Positions 1-5,434 of a stretch of 6,624 bases of DNA are shown in pieces. The position numbers and the translations under genes are program-made. The notes under the pieces were generated by a model, which did no database searches, was not told the origin of the DNA, and saw only the letters and a program-made list of their open reading frames with translations. The stretch's first letter is position 1. Every line of letters starts with the position of its first letter. The stretch is from an uncultured Chloroflexota bacterium (GTDB lineage Bacteria > Chloroflexota > Anaerolineae > Aggregatilineales > Phototrophicaceae), in contig CAIVEA010000390.1 of assembly GCA_903904765.1 (NCBI GenBank), positions 1-6,624 of the forward strand, read 5' to 3'.

Positions 1-394
1 CGTGGGAGGTGTTCGCCAGCACATTTTCGATGCGCTTCACAAGGTCTTGCAAATTGATCGGTTTGGTGATGTAGTCCACTGCGCCCGCCATGATGCCCTC
101 AGCGCGAGCTTCGGCAGGGCTTTTGGCCGTCACCATAATCACAGGAATTTCCGCCGTCTTGGGATTGGCCTTCAAGCGGCGGCAAACTTCCATGCCGTCC
201 ATCTTGGGCATCATCACATCCAGCAAGATAAGATCGGGACTCTCTGCTTCCGCCACATCCAAAGCTTTGAGGCTGCTCGTCACGCCTATGGCCTCAAAAC
301 CATGCGTTTCCAGCCAATCTTTCACCAGATCAACAGTATCTGGAATGTCATCCACAACTAAGATGCGGCTCTTGGCATTTGCTTCATTCACCAT
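1..394 (-). CDS. Response regulator, receiver (CheY-like) domain, 3' end cut by the window edge
   Basis: This gene encodes a phosphoacceptor receiver domain that would take a phosphate from a sensor histidine kinase in the cytoplasm. The visible 131 residues contain the full domain: acidic pair D15-D16 after the first beta strand (ILVVDD), phosphoacceptor D59 in LILLDVMMPKMDG, switch T89 in PVIMVTA and invariant K111 in DYITKPI, ending in the last helix (NLQDLVKRIENVL). All phosphorylation residues are present, so it should be active. The reading frame is still open at the left edge, so an output domain may follow, or the protein may be a single-domain regulator; the sequence cannot decide. 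I chose the ATG at 394 because it gives the usual short leader to the first strand and has a GGGGA stretch about 10 bases upstream. An in-frame ATG at 430 would add 12 residues (MCCKAGNRGWQQ) unlike the family. No partner kinase is visible. Confidence 0.93.
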   Translation of the reverse strand, partial: MVNEANAKSRILVVDDIPDTVDLVKDWLETHGFEAIGVTSSLKALDVAEAESPDLILLDVMMPKMDGMEVCRRLKANPKTAEIPVIMVTAKSPAEARAEGIMAGAVDYITKPINLQDLVKRIENVLANTSH

Positions 395-443
395 TTGCTG
401 CCATCCCCGATTTCCAGCCTTACAACACATGACCGCTGCATAG

Positions 444-472
444 ATTATAGGGGATGCAGCCAACCTCTGCCA
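444..472 (-). promoter_or_regulatory. Candidate sigma70-type promoter for the response regulator
   Basis: Read on the minus strand, a perfect TATAAT lies at 449-444. With a 17-base spacer the -35 hexamer would be TGGCAG (472-467), a poor match to TTGACA. The start of transcription would fall near 437, leaving about 43 bases before the ATG at 394. The -10 box is seen directly; promoter function is inferred. The weak -35 suggests either an activator or a modest promoter. Confidence 0.45.
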
Positions 473-480
473 GAAGAATC

Positions 481-507
481 AAAACAGGTCAGGATTTATA
501 CCTGACC
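481..507 (-). terminator. Probable intrinsic terminator of the prenyltransferase gene
   Basis: A perfect 7-bp inverted repeat (GGTCAGG / CCTGACC, arms 487-493 and 501-507, 7-base loop) lies about 30 bases after the stop of the upstream minus-strand gene. On the minus strand it is followed by TGTTTTG, a moderate T tract. Position and orientation suit termination of the prenyltransferase transcript before the response regulator promoter. The stem is short and the T run is interrupted, so termination may be partial. The palindrome could instead be an operator of the response regulator promoter, lying just upstream of its -35 region. Confidence 0.55.
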
Positions 508-536
508 CGCAAACACACCGCTATCATACGGGAAAA

Positions 537-1469
537 CTAACGCCCCAGCACCTGCGAGATCACCACCCACCCGAACCACACCGCCACCGTCAGATTCACG
601 GCGGTCATAATTTGCAGTTGGAACGACCCGCTGAAATCCACCGACACCGTTCCGCGCATATCACGCCCCTTGTTCGGGCTGAGCAAGCGGCTGATCGGCA
701 CGCTGACGATGAGCACCACCCCCAACCACAGCGGGAACACACCCTGCACTACCGCCACCACCAAACAGACTACCGCCAGCAAGATGCACCCATACATCAC
801 AATCTTGGTCGGCGCTTCACCCAGAACAATCGCCGTATTGTGCAGCCCTGCGGCCTTATCCATCGCATAATCGCGTAGCTGGTTATAGAGCTGCCCGTAA
901 ACGGAAACCAGCGTCACCGCCGCCGCCACCAACCAGACCAAACCCGGTTCGGGATGATAGGTGAAATAGCCCGCCAGCAGCAGCAACCCGCTGAGCATGA
1001 GCGAATGCGACACGACATCCGTCAGCGCCCACGCCTTCAGCCGGACGAGCCGCCACGAATATAGATGCGACAGCACCAGTGTGATTGTGCCAATCTGCAA
1101 CGCCGCGCCGCCCGCCAGCGCAAACGCCCCCAGTGTGAAGAGCGCCACCACCAAGCACGCCAGATAGCCGGTACGAACGCTAATTTCGCCGCAGGTGATC
1201 GGGTTACGCGAAGCACGATCCGCCTCGCGTGCATCATCCGGCGCATCTTCAATATCATTAATCATGAAAGCATAAGCAACAACGAGGAAATTCCCGATGA
1301 CCACAGCGATCAACCGCCAGTCGAGTGGAATCTTATGGTTTACAGCCGCCAGCAGCGCCCCCAATACCGTCAACGGAACGACAAAAGGAAGATGTTCCTT
1401 CCAGCGCGTCAGGCGCACCAAACCACGCAGTTGAGTCTTGAACGACGGTTCCAAATCCGAATCCTCCAT
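537..1469 (-). CDS. UbiA-superfamily prenyltransferase, integral membrane
   Basis: UbiA-superfamily enzymes move a prenyl chain from a prenyl diphosphate to an acceptor inside the membrane, using Mg2+ held by two Asp-rich motifs. Both are intact here (numbering from the ATG at 1469, 310 residues, normal length). Motif 1 is N71-D72-x2-D75-x3-D79, followed by the typical R-x2-R-N-P-I (85-91). Motif 2 is D200-x3-D204-x3-G208 in RDYAMDKAAG. About eight or nine hydrophobic segments alternate with short loops, starting near residues 27-43 and 51-69, as in the family. YSWRLVRLKAW (137-147) resembles the region between helices in chlorophyll synthase- and homogentisate-type members. The acceptor cannot be told: quinone, carotenoid, heme and lipid-linked sugar enzymes all share these motifs, and no pathway gene is adjacent. 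The gene stands alone, divergent from the peptidase. Its start is uncertain: TTG codons at 1511 or 1454 are alternatives; see the separate entry. Confidence 0.88.
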   Translation of the reverse strand: MEDSDLEPSFKTQLRGLVRLTRWKEHLPFVVPLTVLGALLAAVNHKIPLDWRLIAVVIGNFLVVAYAFMINDIEDAPDDAREADRASRNPITCGEISVRTGYLACLVVALFTLGAFALAGGAALQIGTITLVLSHLYSWRLVRLKAWALTDVVSHSLMLSGLLLLAGYFTYHPEPGLVWLVAAAVTLVSVYGQLYNQLRDYAMDKAAGLHNTAIVLGEAPTKIVMYGCILLAVVCLVVAVVQGVFPLWLGVVLIVSVPISRLLSPNKGRDMRGTVSVDFSGSFQLQIMTAVNLTVAVWFGWVVISQVLGR

Positions 1470-1485
1470 ACAGCACAGGACTATA
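1452..1485 (-). promoter_or_regulatory. Prenyltransferase start region: -10-like box, internal Shine-Dalgarno, alternative TTG start
   Basis: On the minus strand TATAGT (1485-1480) matches a -10 box at five of six positions, but no good -35 lies 16-18 bases upstream. Transcription from it would start near 1473, only about four bases before the ATG at 1469. That ATG has no Shine-Dalgarno. However, the bases right after it read GGAGGA (1468-1463), a strong Shine-Dalgarno, six bases before an in-frame TTG (1454). Either the mRNA is nearly leaderless with ATG, or translation begins at TTG 1454 and the protein is 305 residues. Both proteins keep every conserved motif. Confidence 0.35.
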
Positions 1486-1560
1486 CGCACTAGAACACAC
1501 CGACACCGCAAAGGTTACAGGAACACGGGGAGCGTAGACCAAACGCCTATTGGCAATTTC

Positions 1561-1566
1561 GGAAGG
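1561..1566 (+). promoter_or_regulatory. Ribosome binding site of the M1 peptidase lipoprotein
   Basis: GGAAGG lies 10 bases before the ATG at 1577. It favours this ATG over an upstream in-frame TTG at 1550, which would place nine polar residues ahead of a well-formed lipoprotein signal peptide, and over the ATG at 1586, which lacks a comparable site. Confidence 0.55.
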
Positions 1567-1576
1567 GCACGATAAC

Positions 1577-3133
1577 ATGCGCCGGATGAAAAGCCCACGC
1601 TTCGCCCTGCTTCCACTGCTCATCATGCTCACGGCTTGCGCCCTCAGTCAGGCCAGCCCGCCGCAAGCCGCGCCTACGCCCACTACCCTGCGCGTGATTC
1701 AATCCACGCCGGTTCCGACGCTCTCGCGCAATCCGCAACCGATTGCCAGCCCACCGCCAGCGGTCACGCCGACGAATGATGCCTGCCAGCACGCGCCGGA
1801 TGAACCCACGACGCGGCACACCGTCAGCGCAGACCTCGATTACGCTAATCGAACGCTCATCGTACAACAGCGAATTGATTATATCAACCGAACATCCAGC
1901 ACACTGACGGCGCTGGAGGTACATATCCGCGCTAACAGTGCCACCGAAGTATTCATCCTCGAATCAGTCGGCCTTGTGCCAGCTGCCGCGCCCAACTATG
2001 AACTCACCGGACAGCGCCTGACCATCGAACTGCCGCAACCGTTACAACCGGGCTGTTCGCAGGGAATCCTGCTGGGCTACAAGGTGCATGTTCCGCCGAT
2101 TGATCTGGCGAGCGAAAGCGCCTATCAGGGCTATCTGGGATACAGTCCGCGTCAGATGAACCTCGGACAATGGCTGCCCGTGATGGCAGTACATCAGGAC
2201 TCCGGTTGGCTGAGCAACCGCGAAATTCCCATCGGGGAACAAGAAGTGCTGGAAGTGGCTGACTGGGATGTAACGCTGAATATCGCCAACGCGCCAGACA
2301 CACTGAAAGTGGCCGCCCCCGGCACGATCCTAGAGAACACGCCGGGACACTGGCGATTTGAACTGGCGCAAGCGCGGGATTTCAGCCTGAGTCTGGGTGA
2401 CAGCTTTCAGATAACTTCACAGCGCAGCGAAAGCGGGGTCAAAGTTGAACTCTACACTTTCGCAGATGCCGTTCAGCAAACCGATGCCGGCCCGATTGAC
2501 GGCGCAGCGTTCGCGTTAGACTCGGCGGTCAAAAGCGTGGATATGTACGCCGACCTATTCGGCGCATATCCCTATGAACGGCTGGTGGTGGTACAGGGTG
2601 ACTTCCCGGACGGGATGGAATTTAGCGGGATTGTGTTCGTGGGCGGAGAATATTTCCGCAGCTTTGGCGGCCCCACCTCGTACCTGATGCTCATCACCGT
2701 CCATGAAATATCGCATCAGTGGTGGTATGCGCGAGTGGGCAGCGATCAGGCACAATATCCATGGCTGGACGAAGCCTTTGCCACCTACAGCGAATATATC
2801 TTCATCGAGGAGTTTTACCCCGGCCTCAAAGACTGGTGGTGGGATTTCCGTGTAGACCGCTTCTCACCAGAAGGCTATGTGGATGAGAGCGTGTACGACT
2901 TCACCTCGCGCCGCGCCTATATCAATGCCGTGTATCTACGCGGCACACGCATGCTCAACGATCTGCGGAACGATCTGGGTACAGAAGCCTTTTTCGACTG
3001 GCTGCGACGCTATGCCGACAGCGGCGCTGGGCGTTTGATGACCCCAGCAGACCTCTGGGGGTTGCTGTCGCCCGCGCAATTGCAAGCCACAGCCTCCACT
3101 CGCCAGTATTATCTGAAAAGCGTGGGTTCATAA
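1577..3133 (+). CDS. M1-family zinc metallopeptidase lipoprotein
   Basis: This 518-residue protein is probably an aminopeptidase-like zinc peptidase tethered to the outer face of the membrane. Residues 1-20 form a lipoprotein signal peptide ending in the lipobox LTA-C21. Residues 22-66 are a Pro/Thr/Ser-rich linker. A beta-rich N-terminal domain follows (about 78-285), then the catalytic domain (about 290-485). Zinc ligands are complete: H376-E377-I-S-H380 and E399, exactly 18 residues after H380, in PWLDEAFATYSEY. The segment D345-GMEFSG-I352 sits where the substrate-binding GAMEN motif belongs and is a diverged form (GMEFS). Tyr448 or Tyr453 is the candidate transition-state tyrosine. The protein stops shortly after the catalytic domain, so it lacks the large C-terminal helical domain of PepN-type aminopeptidases. 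The substrate is unknown. No confident promoter is visible upstream. Its stop overlaps the convergent kinase gene. Confidence 0.9.
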   Translation: MRRMKSPRFALLPLLIMLTACALSQASPPQAAPTPTTLRVIQSTPVPTLSRNPQPIASPPPAVTPTNDACQHAPDEPTTRHTVSADLDYANRTLIVQQRIDYINRTSSTLTALEVHIRANSATEVFILESVGLVPAAAPNYELTGQRLTIELPQPLQPGCSQGILLGYKVHVPPIDLASESAYQGYLGYSPRQMNLGQWLPVMAVHQDSGWLSNREIPIGEQEVLEVADWDVTLNIANAPDTLKVAAPGTILENTPGHWRFELAQARDFSLSLGDSFQITSQRSESGVKVELYTFADAVQQTDAGPIDGAAFALDSAVKSVDMYADLFGAYPYERLVVVQGDFPDGMEFSGIVFVGGEYFRSFGGPTSYLMLITVHEISHQWWYARVGSDQAQYPWLDEAFATYSEYIFIEEFYPGLKDWWWDFRVDRFSPEGYVDESVYDFTSRRAYINAVYLRGTRMLNDLRNDLGTEAFFDWLRRYADSGAGRLMTPADLWGLLSPAQLQATASTRQYYLKSVGS

Positions 3134-4063
3134 CGCACTGTATTGCGTCTCGCTCAACACGCGCTCAAAATCCGCCCGCGAAAAACTGCCGCCGCCCAAC
3201 GACAGCGCGTTCGCCGCACCTGCCGCCACCGCACGGCACAACGAATCCGCCACCGAATATCCTTTGGAGAACGACAGCAGCAAGCCCGCGAAGAACGAGT
3301 CACCGCTGCCCACCGCGCTTACCACTTGCAAACTGGGCGGTTTCGCCCAGCCGCGCCCCTGTGAATGCGAAACTACTGCGCCCTCTGCGCCCAGCGTCAG
3401 CACCACCGTCACCAACCCGCGCCCGCGCAGATCATCCGCCGCCGCCAGCGCCTCCGGCACAGTTTCTACGCCACGCCCCAGAATCGCCCCGGCCTCCTCG
3501 CCGTTCACCTTCAGTCCGATGCCGGGAATATCCAGTGCGGCCTTCAGAGACGCCCCGCTGCTATCCACCCACACGGTGTTCGCGCCGGACAGATCGCGCA
3601 CCAGACGAGCATAGGCTTCGACAGGTGAACCGGGTGGCAAACTACCGCTAAAGCCCACCGCCGCACATTCCAGCGCCGCAGCATGTACATCGGCATACAG
3701 CGCATCCCAATCACCCGCCGTGACATTCGGACCCTGCTCGTTGACCACCGTCGCCGTACCCGCCACCGGATCAGCCAGAATCGAACAAATACGTGTCTCA
3801 CTCTCAATCCACGTCCAACGTGCATCTAGTCCTTCGTCCGTCGCCAGATCAGCCAACCAGCGCCCGTTACGCCCCCCCACAAAGCCGCCGCACAACGCCG
3901 TACCGCCCAGCACACGGGTCGCCCGCGCCGCATTCAAGCCTTTGCCGCCCGCCGCCGCCATCGAGGATTGTGCGCGATTCACCTCGCCCAGAGTCAGGTT
4001 GGGAACCATCAAAGAACGATCTACCGCTGGATTAGGGGTCACAAACAACAGCATGAGACTCAT
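3128..4063 (-). CDS. PfkB-family hexose-phosphate kinase (1-phosphofructokinase / tagatose-6-phosphate kinase type)
   Basis: This cytoplasmic ATP-dependent kinase has the layout of the 1-phosphofructokinase branch of the PfkB (ribokinase) family and normal length (311 residues). The N-terminal TPNPAVDR (9-16) corresponds to the family's T-x-NP-x-x-D substrate strand. GGKGLNAAR (39-47) is signature 1. FSGSLPPG (138-145), KVNGEE (185-190) and TLGAEGA (223-229) are further conserved blocks. VGSGDSF (251-257) carries catalytic base D255; the family usually has GAGD, here GSGD. The substrate is probably a phosphorylated ketohexose, but no transporter or sugar gene is nearby to say which. An alternative start at ATG 4054 would align exactly with the usual M-x3-VT-x-NP beginning. 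The gene follows the glycosylase gene after 6 bp and is probably translated from the same mRNA. It ends tail-to-tail on the peptidase gene with a 6-bp overlap. Confidence 0.9.
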   Translation of the reverse strand: MSLMLLFVTPNPAVDRSLMVPNLTLGEVNRAQSSMAAAGGKGLNAARATRVLGGTALCGGFVGGRNGRWLADLATDEGLDARWTWIESETRICSILADPVAGTATVVNEQGPNVTAGDWDALYADVHAAALECAAVGFSGSLPPGSPVEAYARLVRDLSGANTVWVDSSGASLKAALDIPGIGLKVNGEEAGAILGRGVETVPEALAAADDLRGRGLVTVVLTLGAEGAVVSHSQGRGWAKPPSLQVVSAVGSGDSFFAGLLLSFSKGYSVADSLCRAVAAGAANALSLGGGSFSRADFERVLSETQYSAL

Positions 4064-4072
4064 TCACTCCTA
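4061..4072 (-). promoter_or_regulatory. Coupling junction: glycosylase stop, Shine-Dalgarno and kinase start
   Basis: Twelve bases on the minus strand read TAGGAGTGAATG. The TAG stop of the glycosylase overlaps an AGGAG Shine-Dalgarno (4071-4067), followed three bases later by the kinase ATG at 4063. The spacing is short for that ATG and long (12) for the next in-frame ATG at 4054. A ribosome ending the first gene would sit on the second gene's binding site, so translational coupling is likely. Confidence 0.6.
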
Positions 4073-5293
4073 CTGCAAAGCCTTTTTCCAGATCGCAGGC
4101 TTCTGATCGCCGTAGTGTATCGCTTTTGCGCCCACAAAGGCAGCCAATTCTTGAATGGCGGTGGATACCGCCTGCGCCGTTTCGCTGTCAGCGGGTGCAT
4201 CTGGTTCGGCATAGACTGCGTTGACGTGCAGCACCTTCTGTTTGCGGTCAACCAGCGGGTCAATCCGACCAATCAGCCGATCACCATGCAAAATCGGCAA
4301 CACATAATACCCGTACTGGCGCTTGTCCTTCGGCACGTAAATTTCGACGCGGAAATTGAAGCCAAACATCAATTCAGTACGGTTGCGATCACAAATCAGG
4401 TTGTCAAAGGGCGAAAGAAGCGTGGTGCGCGGTTGCCATTCCCCCGCCTCCAGTCGTTCCAGCAGCGGCAGATCATCGCAGTGGATGTACCAGTTCCCCG
4501 GCCATACTGCCCCGCCATCCTGAATCTGAACGCGCTCGATCTGCCCACCCGCCTCCAGAGCCTTCAGAGTGGTGTTCAGTTCGGGATAGCGCGAACGGGT
4601 ATAGTGTCGTTGGATGTGCTTCGCCGTCCCCACGCCCAGCGCCCGCAGCGATTTCTGTGCAGCACGCGCCGTCACCTCCTGAGCAGTCAATGTTTCACGC
4701 GCCGTCCAAGCCGGCAGGCAGCGTTCCGCTAAGTCCCAATAACGCAGATTGCTCTTGCGCTTCGCCACCATGATCGCGCCCGTATCCCACAAATGACCGA
4801 GCATCTGACTCACGTTGCGGTTGGATGTCCAACCAGAGGAATACCACGAATCCACCGAGGAATCCTCAAAATGGCTGGAAGGCAACGCCCCCTTCGCGGT
4901 AATCTCGTCCAGAATGTGCTGGCGCAAACCAGCATTCTGCGCCACCCACGTCCGCACTCGTTCCGAACTATGGTCGCGCCACTGTCCCATCTGGTAAGCG
5001 TGGACGGGGTAATCTTCGGTCAGCACAATCGAAGCAGCGTGCGCCCAGAACTCGAACAGACTGCGCTCTTGCCACAGCAAATGCTCAAGGTCTGACAGCC
5101 GAAACTGCCCCAGACGACTACGCAGCACCAGCGTATGACTGCGCGACACCGCGCTAATCGGATCAAGCTGCAAACAGCCCAGATCGCGGATGACATCCAG
5201 CAGTGCGGCGCTGCCCGGTTGCGGGTAAGCGCCCGTCAACCGTTGGCGGCTAACCACAAGGCGACGAGCAAGAGTTGCAGAAAGTATTCGCAT
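4070..5293 (-). CDS. YcaQ-like DNA glycosylase (HTH_42 winged-helix family)
   Basis: This 407-residue protein belongs to the winged-helix HTH_42 family (formerly DUF1006). Known members are E. coli YcaQ and Streptomyces AlkZ, glycosylases that unhook DNA interstrand crosslinks and remove bulky alkylated bases. The catalytic signature is Q42-L43-D44 in GCLQLDPISAVSRSH, the Q-hydrophobic-D form of the YcaQ branch rather than the Q-x-Q of AlkZ. FEFWAHAAS (80-88) matches the conserved F-E-x-W-x-H block. The C-terminal domain carries LLSPFDNLICDR (292-303), GFNFRVEIYVPKDKRQYGYY (311-330) and LPILHGDRLIGRIDP (332-346), all strong family hallmarks. Length is normal. The ATG at 5293 has a weak site (GGTGA) upstream and lies about 26 bases after the predicted transcription start. 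It is first in a two-gene operon with the PfkB-type kinase. The role in crosslink repair is taken from the family; the natural lesion here is unknown. Confidence 0.92.
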   Translation of the reverse strand: MRILSATLARRLVVSRQRLTGAYPQPGSAALLDVIRDLGCLQLDPISAVSRSHTLVLRSRLGQFRLSDLEHLLWQERSLFEFWAHAASIVLTEDYPVHAYQMGQWRDHSSERVRTWVAQNAGLRQHILDEITAKGALPSSHFEDSSVDSWYSSGWTSNRNVSQMLGHLWDTGAIMVAKRKSNLRYWDLAERCLPAWTARETLTAQEVTARAAQKSLRALGVGTAKHIQRHYTRSRYPELNTTLKALEAGGQIERVQIQDGGAVWPGNWYIHCDDLPLLERLEAGEWQPRTTLLSPFDNLICDRNRTELMFGFNFRVEIYVPKDKRQYGYYVLPILHGDRLIGRIDPLVDRKQKVLHVNAVYAEPDAPADSETAQAVSTAIQELAAFVGAKAIHYGDQKPAIWKKALQ

Positions 5294-5325
5294 GAGATTT
5301 CACCGAAAATAACGCCAAAAGCACG

Positions 5326-5354
5326 ATCATAGAACACATTTTCTTAATCGTCAA
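5326..5354 (-). promoter_or_regulatory. Sigma70-type promoter of the glycosylase-kinase operon
   Basis: On the minus strand TTGACG (5354-5349) and TATGAT (5331-5326) are separated by exactly 17 bases, each differing from consensus at one position. The predicted transcription start is near 5319, giving a leader of about 26 bases to the ATG at 5293. The promoter sits directly after the terminator of the preceding gene, so the operon has its own transcription unit. No clear operator is visible; a five-base inverted CGCCA/TGGCG pair flanks it but is too short to claim. Confidence 0.7.
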
Positions 5355-5360
5355 ATGGCG

Positions 5361-5392
5361 AAACAAACCAAAACCCCCGGTTTGGCCGGGGG
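5361..5392 (-). terminator. Intrinsic terminator of the P/T-rich surface protein gene
   Basis: On the minus strand a perfect 7-bp GC stem (CCCCCGG at 5392-5386, CCGGGGG at 5380-5374) with a 5-base loop is followed at once by TTTTGGTTTGTTT (5373-5361). This is a classic Rho-independent terminator, about 42 bases after the TAG stop of the surface protein gene. It separates that gene from the glycosylase promoter. Confidence 0.9.
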
Positions 5393-5434
5393 CTTGGGAT
5401 CATGTATTCACTTGACTGCCTTGACAGTATGCGG

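Noticed and set aside
2..443. Open frames on the plus strand over the first 440 bases
   Set aside because: The minus strand encodes an unmistakable receiver domain; the plus frames are its complement.
1470..1511. TTG at 1511 as the start of the prenyltransferase
   Set aside because: It adds 14 residues (Cys/Arg/Val-rich) unlike the family N terminus, with no Shine-Dalgarno visible.
1550..1576. TTG at 1550 as the start of the peptidase
   Set aside because: It would put nine polar residues before a standard lipoprotein signal peptide, and GGAAGG is placed for the ATG at 1577.
3133..3148. ACGCA/TGCGT hairpin near the convergent stops as a bidirectional terminator
   Set aside because: Only five base pairs, no T tract on either side; likely chance.
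3968..4732. A 254-codon open frame on the plus strand
   Set aside because: It lies antisense to the glycosylase and kinase genes, which have strong family motifs; its translation is Arg/Gln-rich with no recognisable motif.
5312..5360. CGCCA/TGGCG inverted pair flanking the operon promoter as an operator
   Set aside because: Five-base arms about 38 bases apart, with no extended symmetry.
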